This document shows, piece by piece, positions 1 through 6,241 of a stretch of DNA of 12,338 nt. Position 1 is the first letter of the stretch. Each line of letters starts with the position of its first letter. The notes below the pieces were generated by a model. It was given only the letters and a program-made list of their open reading frames with translations. It searched no databases and was not told the origin of the DNA. A program made the position numbers and the translations under genes. Location of the stretch: assembly GCA_026984355.1 (NCBI GenBank), contig JALSSG010000137.1, forward strand, positions 1 to 12,338, in the 5' to 3' direction. Origin of the DNA: Hydrogenothermaceae bacterium (GTDB taxonomy: Bacteria; Aquificota; Aquificia; Aquificales; Hydrogenothermaceae).

Positions 1-1
1 A

Positions 2-43
2 TTCAAAAAGCTACTTACATATTATGAAAAAAGCATTATATAA
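2..43 (+). CDS. Possible C-terminal tail of an upstream gene (partial)
   Basis: The frame starting at base 2 is open from the window edge for 13 codons (FKKLLTYYEKSII) and stops at TAA 41-43. That TAA leads directly into the AAGGAG ribosome site of the next gene. A stop merged with the next Shine-Dalgarno site is how genes in this operon tend to be joined, and the residues look like an ordinary Lys-rich C-terminus. Frame 1 stops earlier, at 25-27. Thirteen codons are too few to identify a product. The alternative is that this is plain leader sequence. Confidence 0.35.
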   Translation, partial: FKKLLTYYEKSII

Positions 44-47
44 GGAG
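42..47 (+). promoter_or_regulatory. Ribosome binding site of the PpiD/SurA-type gene
   Basis: AAGGAG lies 5 nt upstream of the ATG at 53. It is the strongest Shine-Dalgarno match at the left end and fixes that start codon. Confidence 0.7.
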
Positions 48-52
48 TTCAG

Positions 53-1453
53 ATGTTTGATAAAATCGCAAAATCCAAAACATTAAAATTTGTCCTTTTT
101 ATAACAGCATTTGCTTTTGTAGGAACAGGTATTGTAGCTCTTGTAGTTTATAAGATTGCAGGTGGAGCAATAACAGGAGCTGCTGTAGTAAATGGAAAGG
201 AAATTTCCTTTCAGGAACTTCAAAGAGAGTATGAAAATATTGCAAACAATCTAGAAGCTCAGGGTGTAGATTTGGCTTCAATGAAAAAGATTATATACAG
301 TCAAGCCCTTGAAAATCTTATAGCTAAAGAACTCCTATATCAAGAGGCTAAAAAAGAAGGAATAGTAGCAACAAGAGAAGAAGTTAAAAAAGCCATTTTA
401 AGTTTTGATGCATTTTATGAAAATGGAAAGTTCAGTAAAGAAAAATACTTATCTGCTTTAAGGTCTGCTGGATTAAATCCTTCTATATTTGAGGAGATGA
501 TAAGAAAAGATTTAACCACAAAACATATAATAACTCTTTTAAAATCGTCATTTTACATAACAGATGATGAAATAGATAGTTTCTCCAAAAAACAGCTTAC
601 ACAGATATCAGGGAAAGTGTATATATTTCCTGTTTCTATTGATATATCAGATGAAGAAATTAAAAAATATTATGAAGAACATAAAAATGAGTTTTCTGGA
701 GAAAAAGGAAAAAAAATAGTTATCTATAAAGTAGATGTGAAAAAACTTGGAAAGGAAAAAGCTCAAAATCTAGTAAAACAGATATACCAGAAACTAAAAC
801 AAAATAAGGAATTACAAGAAAAAGAGGGATTAACTAAAATATTTGATGATGTAGTTTTCATAGATAAAAAAGGAAATCAATCTTTAGATGAAAAGTTTTT
901 AAAAGAAATAAGGAAACTTTCAAAAGAAAAGAACATATCTTTACTTAAAGAAAAAGATGCTTTTTATCTTTTAAAATATGAGGGAGATTATTCAAAACCT
1001 CTTCCTCTTGATAAGGTAAAAGATAAAATTATTGCAAAACTAAGTGTAGAAAAAAGAGAAGAAAAATCAAAACAGTTATTAAATCAGCTAAAAAAACAAC
1101 TTAAAAAGCAAAATTTGCAGGATATTGTGAAAGATTACTCTCCTAAAGTAGAAAACATAGAAAATGAAAAATTGCAGATATTTTCTGCAAAATATGGTCT
1201 TTCAAATGAAGCAGTAAAGGAAATTTTTAAATTATCACCGGGCTCTGTTTCTGAACCATTTTTATCAAGAGGTGGTGTAGTTATAGTAGAACTTACACAG
1301 AAAAAACCTCCTTCTAAAGAGGAACTTGAGAAAACAAGAAAGTCTTTAAGAAAACTTGTAGAAAATGAAAAGTTCAATACATACATCCAGATGTATATAG
1401 ACAGATTAAAAAAAGAAAGTGATATACGGATTAATCCAAGAGTATTACAGTGA
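53..1453 (+). CDS. Membrane-anchored PpiD/SurA-type periplasmic folding factor
   Basis: This 466-residue protein has the topology of PpiD. A short basic cytoplasmic N-terminus (MFDKIAKSK) precedes one membrane segment at about residues 12-33. A SurA-N-like helical region follows (about 44-180), with the typical start 'VNGKEISFQELQREYE' at 46-61. The C-terminal part contains 'FKLSPGSVSEPF' (392-403), like the conserved segment at the end of parvulin domains. PpiD-family proteins assist folding of secreted and outer-membrane proteins at the Sec translocon. The middle (about 220-330) lies where the parvulin PPIase domain should be, but I cannot find the usual His-Ile-Leu first strand or catalytic His/Cys motifs. 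It may therefore be a chaperone without isomerase activity. At 466 residues it is shorter than enteric PpiD (about 620). ATG 53 has a good AAGGAG. Its TGA overlaps the next gene's GTG. Membership of the PpiD/SurA superfamily is fairly secure; the enzymatic role is not. Confidence 0.8.
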   Translation: MFDKIAKSKTLKFVLFITAFAFVGTGIVALVVYKIAGGAITGAAVVNGKEISFQELQREYENIANNLEAQGVDLASMKKIIYSQALENLIAKELLYQEAKKEGIVATREEVKKAILSFDAFYENGKFSKEKYLSALRSAGLNPSIFEEMIRKDLTTKHIITLLKSSFYITDDEIDSFSKKQLTQISGKVYIFPVSIDISDEEIKKYYEEHKNEFSGEKGKKIVIYKVDVKKLGKEKAQNLVKQIYQKLKQNKELQEKEGLTKIFDDVVFIDKKGNQSLDEKFLKEIRKLSKEKNISLLKEKDAFYLLKYEGDYSKPLPLDKVKDKIIAKLSVEKREEKSKQLLNQLKKQLKKQNLQDIVKDYSPKVENIENEKLQIFSAKYGLSNEAVKEIFKLSPGSVSEPFLSRGGVVIVELTQKKPPSKEELEKTRKSLRKLVENEKFNTYIQMYIDRLKKESDIRINPRVLQ

Positions 1454-1911
1454 TAGAACAAACGCCATATTCTTATGAGTTTTTGTGGAATCAGTTAGAG
1501 ATTGGATACAACAATATAAAAAAGAAAAAATACAAAGAACTTGTAAGTAGATTTTTATTTGATAAGCAAATTAGGGAAAAACTAGAAACTTTAAAAGATT
1601 ACAAAGGTAGAAACTACAAAGGTGGAGTATTAGAAAGGACTGCTTCTGTTTTGTCGTTAGCTTTATGCATGTATGATAACTATCCAGAGATAGATATAGA
1701 TTTACTGCTTACTGCTATTATACTTTCTGGAATTTGTTCCGTTTTTTCTAAAAAAGAGTGTTATGAAAAAATAAAAGAATATCCAGAGATAATACCTTTT
1801 TTATATAAGAAAAAAAGAAGAAAACCATCAGTAGAGATATACATATACGACCAGTTGTTTAAAATAGACAATGGAATATTTTTAAAGCTTAGAAAACAGC
1901 TCTTAAAATAA
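1450..1911 (+). CDS. Small protein resembling a YhaM-type HD domain without metal ligands
   Basis: This 153-residue protein starts at GTG 1450, overlapping the upstream TGA by 4 nt (GTGA), so it is probably translationally coupled. No strong Shine-Dalgarno site is visible. Residues about 29-100 read like the HD region of YhaM/Cbf1-type 3'-5' exoribonucleases, where the usual pattern is roughly a His-rich lead-in, GGLLEHT..SV, then YP.IDRDLL..GALLHDIGK. Here the corresponding segments are 'GGVLERTASVLSLAL' (58-72) and 'YPEIDIDLLLTAIILSGICS' (78-97). The His of LEHT is Arg63 and the HD pair is Ser93-Gly94. The His-His lead-in is replaced by RNYK (54-57). No metal site can be built from these residues, so nuclease activity is unlikely. 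The frame is intact and sits in an operon, which argues against a decaying pseudogene. A binding or structural role is possible, but none can be named. The resemblance is recognised by eye and needs a profile search. Confidence 0.65.
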   Translation: MIEQTPYSYEFLWNQLEIGYNNIKKKKYKELVSRFLFDKQIREKLETLKDYKGRNYKGGVLERTASVLSLALCMYDNYPEIDIDLLLTAIILSGICSVFSKKECYEKIKEYPEIIPFLYKKKRRKPSVEIYIYDQLFKIDNGIFLKLRKQLLK

Positions 1912-1922
1912 ATAAAATAGCT

Positions 1923-2813
1923 ATGACTGATAAAATACAGCATTATCCTGTTTTACACAGAGAGATTATTGAGTTTTTTAAACTTACCAAAGGTAATACT
2001 ATAGTTGATGCAACTGTTGGTGGTGGAGGGCATTCATACCTAATATTAAAAAATTTTCCGGAAAAGAAAATAATAGGTATAGATAAGGATGACTATGCAC
2101 TTGAAAAAGCTTATGAGAGACTAAAAGAGTTTGAAGGTAGATTTACATTAGTAAAATCCTCTTTTAAAGATTTAGATAAAGTTTTAGATAAACTAAGTAT
2201 TGATAAAGTTGGAGGTTTTTTGTTTGATTTAGGTGTATCTATGTTCCAGTTAAAAACTGAAAGAGGTTTTAGTTTTCAAAGAGATGATTTTCTTGATATG
2301 AGAATGGATAAAACTCAGTCTCTAACTGCCTATGAAGTAGTAAATAAATATCCGCAACATATGTTAGAAAAAATTATAAAAGATTATGGGGAAGAGAGAT
2401 TTTATAAAAAAATAGCTTCAGCAATTGTAAACTATAGAAAGAAAAAACCTATTGAAACAACTAAAGAATTAGAAAATATAATTTTTCATGCATATCCAAG
2501 AAAAGCTCGTTATGGGCGTATACATCCGGCAACCCGTACTTTTCAAGCTATTCGTATAGAGGTTAATGATGAACTTTCAGAGTTAGAAACTGCCTTAATG
2601 AAAGCGATAGAAAGACTTGACAAAGGTGGTATAATGGCAGTAATATCATTTCATTCACTGGAAGATAGAATAACGAAAAAAATATTTAAAGAATACGAAA
2701 AATTAAAGAAAGTCAAAAACTTAACGAAAAAACCTATTGTACCGAAGGAGGACGAGATAAAAGAAAACCCTCCTTCAAGAAGTGCAAAATTAAGGGTTAT
2801 AGAGAGGGTTTAG
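1923..2813 (+). CDS. rsmH: 16S rRNA (cytosine1402-N4)-methyltransferase RsmH
   Basis: RsmH (MraW) transfers a methyl group from S-adenosylmethionine to N4 of C1402 in the 16S rRNA decoding centre. The 296-residue length is close to normal. All family landmarks are present: the start 'HYPVLHREII' (7-16), the SAM loop 'VDATVGGGGHS' (28-38), the acidic strand 'GIDKD' (52-56), 'FDLGVS' (101-106), 'DMRMD' (125-129), 'HPATRTFQAIRIEVN' (201-215), 'ISFHSLEDR' (241-249) and the tail 'NPPSRSAKLRVIER' (282-295). The ATG at 1923 follows the previous stop by 11 nt, with only a weak A-rich leader, so translation probably depends on coupling. rsmH usually follows mraZ in division clusters. Here its place is taken by the HD-like gene, while ftsL and ftsI follow in the normal order. 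Confidence 0.97.
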   Translation: MTDKIQHYPVLHREIIEFFKLTKGNTIVDATVGGGGHSYLILKNFPEKKIIGIDKDDYALEKAYERLKEFEGRFTLVKSSFKDLDKVLDKLSIDKVGGFLFDLGVSMFQLKTERGFSFQRDDFLDMRMDKTQSLTAYEVVNKYPQHMLEKIIKDYGEERFYKKIASAIVNYRKKKPIETTKELENIIFHAYPRKARYGRIHPATRTFQAIRIEVNDELSELETALMKAIERLDKGGIMAVISFHSLEDRITKKIFKEYEKLKKVKNLTKKPIVPKEDEIKENPPSRSAKLRVIERV

Positions 2814-2815
2814 TT

Positions 2816-3151
2816 ATGAGAGCGTATAAAGTAAAATCCAATCAAAAGGTGGGAGTACTTACAGAAGTAAAAAGAGATTTAACTGTTATAAAGAAGTATT
2901 TTCTGTACTTTTTTCTTATAGTTTCTTTAATATCCTTTCTTATTTACTACAACACTATGTATATAAAAAAAGAAAAAACAATAATACAATTAACTAAGCA
3001 AAAAAATATTTTGTTAGTTGAAAATTTAAAACTAGAAAGGGATATTACAATTTTATCTTCACCAAAGAGAATAGAAATATTAGCAAAAGAAAAGCTTCAT
3101 ATGATACCTGTAGACTATGATTCAATAAAGTTTATACCAATAGATGAATGA
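2816..3151 (+). CDS. ftsL: Cell division protein FtsL
   Basis: This 111-residue bitopic membrane protein has a cytoplasmic basic N-terminus (about 1-27), one membrane helix (about 28-46), and an extracytoplasmic segment with leucine-zipper character (about 52-80, 'IIQLTKQKNILLVENLKLER'). The ending 'SPKRIEILAKEKLHM' (82-96) is typical of FtsL. FtsL joins FtsB and FtsQ and helps activate the FtsW-FtsI septal peptidoglycan synthase. Sequence identity in this family is low, so the call rests on size, topology, the coiled coil, the C-terminal motif and the position between rsmH and ftsI. The ATG lies 2 nt after the rsmH stop, with a G-rich GAGAGGG just upstream. The 3' end overlaps ftsI by 8 nt. 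Confidence 0.9.
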   Translation: MRAYKVKSNQKVGVLTEVKRDLTVIKKYFLYFFLIVSLISFLIYYNTMYIKKEKTIIQLTKQKNILLVENLKLERDITILSSPKRIEILAKEKLHMIPVDYDSIKFIPIDE

Positions 3152-4847
3152 AAAAAGAGTCAAATTTATTCTTTTAGTTTTTGTTTTTCTATCTTTCGTA
3201 ATTATACTTAGACTTTTATACTTTCAGGTAATTGCAAGAGATAAATATATAGCTTACATTCAAAAACAGTACTTTCAAAAAGAAAAAATAGTATTACCTA
3301 GAGGAATTATATACGATACAAATAAAAAAGTTTTATCCATAAGTGTGAAAACTTTAAAACTATATGCACTTCCTAAATATTTATCTGATAAGCAAAAAAG
3401 AGATTTAGCAGAAAATTTGTCTAAAATTTTAAGATTATCTAAATATGAACTTTTATCAAAACTTACATCTAAAAAAGGGTATGTAGTTTTAGCTGATAAT
3501 GTAGATATAAATCTAAAAGAAAGGCTTTTATTTCTTAGGAAACAATTAAAAGCATGGAATTTTGGAGTTATTGAAACTACAAAAAGATTTTATCCATATA
3601 AATCTCTTGCTGGAACAACTGTAGGTTTTGTCAGAAAAGATACAGGAAAAGGTGCAGCAGCTACAGAATTTTTGTTAAATAACACCCTTGGAGGAGGCGT
3701 TGTTGAGATTTCCGTATTAAAAGATGGTAGAGGAAATCCAATAAGCACTCAGATACTAAAAAAATCAAAACCTAACTATCATGCTGTACTGACTATAGAT
3801 TCTAACATTCAATATATAGTAGAAACAGCCTTAGAAAAACTTGTAAAAAAAAGAAGACCAAAAGAAGCAGCTGTATTGATAATGGATTCTTATACAGGAG
3901 ATATAATAGCAGCTGCTACATATCCTAATTATGACCCGAATGTATACTGGAAATTTAGAAGCCATAAAAATATAATTTTTCACAATGCATATGAAGTAGG
4001 CTCTCTTGCAAAACCTTTTATCCTTGCAGAAGCTATCGATGAAAATAAATTGTCAGATTTTAAAAGGGTATACTGCGAAAAAGGTAAAATTGTAATCGAT
4101 GGTGTAAGAATAAAAGACCACAAAAAATTTAAATATCTAACAGCTGAGGAAGTTATAATTAAGTCCTCAAATATTGGTACTATAAAGATAGCTTTATCAT
4201 TAGATTATAAATCTATTTATAAAAAACTTAGAGATTTAGGATTTGGAAAATCTACACATACATTTCCAGGAGAAGCCTCAGGTATCTTAAGAGAAGATTT
4301 AAGACCTGTAAATGTTGCATATACCTCAATAGGTCAATCATGGACAGCAACTATTATTCAGGTTGCAGTAGCTTATTCAGCAATTGCAAATGGAGGATTT
4401 CTTATAAAACCACGACTTGTAAAAGAAATTATTGATTCTAATGGAAATGTAGTTGAAAAAAAGAAAATAAAAGTGTTCGGAAAGGTTCTTAGTGATAAGA
4501 GTGTGAACTGGCTACAAAAAACATTAAAATTAGTTGTGGAAGAAGGAACAGCCAGACTTGGTAAATCAAAGTATTTTTCTATAGCTGGAAAAACAGGAAC
4601 AGCTCAAAAATATGACCCAAAGATAAAAGCTCTTTCTAATGAAAAGTTTTATACATGGTTTGCAGGTTATTTTCCAGCTGATAATCCAAAGTTTACAATA
4701 GTGATTTTTGTAAACGAACCAAAAAAAATAAGAAAATGGGAATTTATAGGAGGTGGGACTGTTTCAGCCCCACTTTTAAAAGACTTAGTTGATAGAATTA
4801 TGTACTATTATAAAGAAAAACCTGATAAATATATTGCAAAAAATTAA
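3144..4847 (+). CDS. ftsI: Septal peptidoglycan transpeptidase FtsI (class B penicillin-binding protein)
   Basis: FtsI cross-links peptidoglycan at the division septum. This 567-residue protein has an N-terminal anchor (about 7-28) and the PBP dimer domain, entered through 'LPRGIIYDTN' (51-60). The transpeptidase domain runs from about 215 to 550. The three active-site motifs are intact: S287-L-A-K290 with the acylated serine, S341-S-N343 and K483-T-G485. The first motif is 'VGSLAKPF', whereas many FtsI proteins have PGStmKPF. 'AYTSIGQSWTAT' (392-403) also fits class B enzymes. No PASTA domain follows. It overlaps ftsL by 8 nt and is probably coupled to it. Position after ftsL favours FtsI over the elongation enzyme PBP2. 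The murE and mraY genes that often follow are absent, and the operon ends here against a convergent gene. Confidence 0.93.
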   Translation: MNEKRVKFILLVFVFLSFVIILRLLYFQVIARDKYIAYIQKQYFQKEKIVLPRGIIYDTNKKVLSISVKTLKLYALPKYLSDKQKRDLAENLSKILRLSKYELLSKLTSKKGYVVLADNVDINLKERLLFLRKQLKAWNFGVIETTKRFYPYKSLAGTTVGFVRKDTGKGAAATEFLLNNTLGGGVVEISVLKDGRGNPISTQILKKSKPNYHAVLTIDSNIQYIVETALEKLVKKRRPKEAAVLIMDSYTGDIIAAATYPNYDPNVYWKFRSHKNIIFHNAYEVGSLAKPFILAEAIDENKLSDFKRVYCEKGKIVIDGVRIKDHKKFKYLTAEEVIIKSSNIGTIKIALSLDYKSIYKKLRDLGFGKSTHTFPGEASGILREDLRPVNVAYTSIGQSWTATIIQVAVAYSAIANGGFLIKPRLVKEIIDSNGNVVEKKKIKVFGKVLSDKSVNWLQKTLKLVVEEGTARLGKSKYFSIAGKTGTAQKYDPKIKALSNEKFYTWFAGYFPADNPKFTIVIFVNEPKKIRKWEFIGGGTVSAPLLKDLVDRIMYYYKEKPDKYIAKN

Positions 4848-5728
4848 GCCCTAAATCTTCTAAATAACATAAGTAAAGGAATTACTAAATATAAAGGAAC
4901 TGTTGCTACATTACCAAAGCTACATCCGCCAAGTATACCATCATCACTATCACTTTCTTTATCAACATCACCATAGAATACAACACCATTTACAGGTGAA
5001 TCTTCTTCATCAGTCTCAAATAACAATGCAGCAAGTTTATATCCATGTTTTTTTGGTTTAAAAGTTATCTCTATAGTACAGTATTCATTAGGGTCTAGTG
5101 TGGGTTTCATAGTACCACAGGGACGAATACCACCATTTTCATTAATCTCAAATTCTTCCTTTTTAGTACGGACTATTTTTCCTAAATTTAATGTTTTAAG
5201 TTCATAATCTTTTATTTTGATTGTATCATCACCTTTATTTTTTAATCTGATAATTACTGTTTCTTCATCGCCGACTTCCATATTTTTAAATTCATGAGTT
5301 TCTGGGTCTACCTCTAGGTCTGTACTTTCTGTACCAAATCCTGCAAGAAATACAAAATTTTCATTAAAGTCTAATTCTAAACCACCTCTATAGGTTGCAG
5401 ATTCAAACTTTAGGACACTTAATTTTACACCTTTACTTTGTGGTTCAAATCTTACTTTAATTTTACATTCTTCACCTTCACTTAAAATTTCTCCTTCACA
5501 ATCCTCATTGGTAATATCAAAGTCATCTTTGTCTCCTCCAACTATGTCTACATCTCCTATAAGAATTCTTTCATCACCTTCATTTTTAACAGTTATTTTT
5601 TCCTTGTCTGATTTATCTCCTACAGATGTAGGGTCAAAAACAACAATCCTTGGGTCAATCTTAAGCTGAGCATAGGAAAAGCTGATAAAAACTAAAGAAA
5701 ATAGAACAACAAGGATGTTTTTTAGCAT
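4844..5728 (-). CDS. Secreted two-domain ASH/HYDIN-like protein with a Gly-Gly-Cys C-terminal sorting tail
   Basis: This 294-residue exported protein starts with a signal peptide (about 1-20, ending SYA before Gln21). Two related beta-rich repeats follow, at about 24-132 and 137-254. Each has the pattern of ASH/HYDIN ('choice-of-anchor D') domains: an opening 'V.F....VGD', 'I.VKN.GD..I.I', then 'EECKIKVRFEPQSKG' (86-100) and the matching 'EYCTIEITFKPKKHG' (215-229). An acidic linker (about 254-264) leads to 'GILGGCSFGN' (264-273), a hydrophobic stretch (about 274-289) and the basic end RRFR. Gly-Gly-Cys + membrane segment + arginines resembles CTERM-type sorting signals of the Synergist/MYXO/JDVT kind. 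The mature protein may therefore be processed near Cys269 and surface-anchored. The ligand and role are unknown. The ATG at 5728 is preceded at 9 nt by AAGGGG. The stop TAA overlaps the ftsI stop. Confidence 0.75.
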   Translation of the reverse strand: MLKNILVVLFSLVFISFSYAQLKIDPRIVVFDPTSVGDKSDKEKITVKNEGDERILIGDVDIVGGDKDDFDITNEDCEGEILSEGEECKIKVRFEPQSKGVKLSVLKFESATYRGGLELDFNENFVFLAGFGTESTDLEVDPETHEFKNMEVGDEETVIIRLKNKGDDTIKIKDYELKTLNLGKIVRTKKEEFEINENGGIRPCGTMKPTLDPNEYCTIEITFKPKKHGYKLAALLFETDEEDSPVNGVVFYGDVDKESDSDDGILGGCSFGNVATVPLYLVIPLLMLFRRFRA

Positions 5729-5790
5729 CGGATAATACCCCTTTTTTTTATACTTTTAAAATAAATTATGGAAGTTTTTGTAGAATGGAA

Positions 5791-5809
5791 GTAGCCCTAA
5801 AAGGGCTAC
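5791..5809 (-). terminator. Hairpin terminator candidate after the DUF5335 gene
   Basis: A perfect 8-bp stem, GTAGCCCT (5791-5798) with AGGGCTAC (5802-5809), closes an AAA loop. It begins 5 nt beyond the DUF5335 stop codon, the usual place for an intrinsic terminator. On the - strand the downstream bases (TTCCATTCTAC) are only moderately T-rich. On the + strand the hairpin is followed by CTTTATTATT, a better T-tract, but no + strand gene reads into it. It may end or attenuate transcription between DUF5335 and the secreted-protein gene. Confidence 0.55.
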
Positions 5810-5814
5810 CTTTA

Positions 5815-6150
5815 TTATTCCTCTGGAAGTGCCGGTGGAGTTCTAAGCCTTATTATATGTTTTGTTCCATCTTCCTGTACTACTTCAACTACCTTAATTC
5901 CGTCAACATCTTCTTCAACATATATTTCCACAGGTTTTGGTATAAGATGGTCATGTTTTTCACCAGCTACTTCAAATTCATCATCTTTTGGGTCATAGGA
6001 TAAACCGATAATAGGTTGCCATTCTGTTTCAACCTGGTCTCCAACTTCAGGACTTACAATTTCAATCTGGACTTCTTTTGCCCCAAGATTTTTTGATGCT
6101 TTGTTAAAATACTCTTCCCATTCGGACTTTTCTAGTTTTTTAACTGCCAT
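5815..6150 (-). CDS. DUF5335 family protein
   Basis: This small soluble protein is 111 residues from the preferred start. It matches the DUF5335 pattern as I remember it: 'MAVKKLEKSEWEEYF' at the N-terminus, 'GDQVETEWQPIIGLSYDPKDD' in the middle, then 'DHLIPKPVEIYV' and an ending of the form HIIRLR..P.LP. No catalytic motif, signal peptide or membrane helix is visible, and the family has no known function. The frame is open to a GTG at 6159, but the Shine-Dalgarno AAAGGAGG ends directly against that GTG and stands 9 nt from the ATG at 6150, so the ATG is chosen. It is divergent from mutL and followed by the secreted-protein gene 86 nt downstream on the same strand. A hairpin between them suggests partly separate transcription. 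Confidence 0.85.
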   Translation of the reverse strand: MAVKKLEKSEWEEYFNKASKNLGAKEVQIEIVSPEVGDQVETEWQPIIGLSYDPKDDEFEVAGEKHDHLIPKPVEIYVEEDVDGIKVVEVVQEDGTKHIIRLRTPPALPEE

Positions 6151-6159
6151 CTCTCTCAC

Positions 6160-6167
6160 CCTCCTTT
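6160..6167 (-). promoter_or_regulatory. Shine-Dalgarno site that sets the DUF5335 start
   Basis: On the - strand this reads AAAGGAGG, a near-perfect match to the 16S rRNA 3' end. It is 9 nt from the ATG at 6150 and 0 nt from the alternative GTG at 6159, so it selects the shorter reading. Confidence 0.8.
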
Positions 6168-6199
6168 AGATTTTTTTTATAAATTTCTTAAATTTTAGG

Positions 6200-6207
6200 T
6201 ATAAAAT
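6200..6207 (+). promoter_or_regulatory. Possible -10 element of the mutL-glnD promoter
   Basis: TATAAAAT lies about 35-42 nt upstream of the mutL start, and a TTTATA about 18 nt further upstream (6176-6181) is a weak -35. This is the only non-coding space before mutL, so a promoter is expected here. The region is so AT-rich that the exact assignment is uncertain. Confidence 0.35.
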
Positions 6208-6231
6208 AACACGATGAATTTAATCTAACAA
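6203..6231 (-). promoter_or_regulatory. Possible promoter of the DUF5335 gene
   Basis: On the - strand TTGTTA (6226-6231) and TATTTT (6203-6208) are separated by 17 nt, the ideal sigma-70 spacing. Transcription would start near 6196, about 45 nt before the ATG at 6150. It overlaps the candidate mutL -10 box on the other strand, so the two divergent promoters may interfere with each other. Confidence 0.4.
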
Positions 6232-6236
6232 GAGGT
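6231..6236 (+). promoter_or_regulatory. Ribosome binding site supporting a TTG start for mutL
   Basis: AGAGGT lies 5 nt upstream of TTG 6242. The conserved MutL N-terminus (I-x-x-L-P-x-E-V-x-x-x-I-A-A-G-E) begins within three codons of this TTG, and no upstream ATG is available, so the rare start codon is supported. Confidence 0.65.
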
Positions 6237-6241
6237 AAAAG

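Noticed and set aside
1135..1461. A 108-codon - strand frame opposite the end of the folding-factor gene
   Set aside because: Its Ser/Phe-rich composition is that of the complement of Lys/Glu-rich codons, and the + strand gene is well supported.
5747..5752. TATAAA on the - strand as a -10 box for the secreted-protein gene
   Set aside because: Transcription would start on top of the ribosome site at about 5738-5743, and the matching -35 is poor; in such AT-rich DNA the match is not convincing.
5785..6003. A 72-codon + strand frame rich in Phe/Tyr/Trp
   Set aside because: It lies opposite the well-supported DUF5335 gene, has an odd aromatic-rich composition and crosses the hairpin at 5791-5809; it is an antisense shadow.
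6151..6159. GTG at 6159 as the DUF5335 start
   Set aside because: The Shine-Dalgarno site ends directly against this codon, leaving no spacing; ATG 6150 has 9 nt and matches the conserved MAV start of the family.
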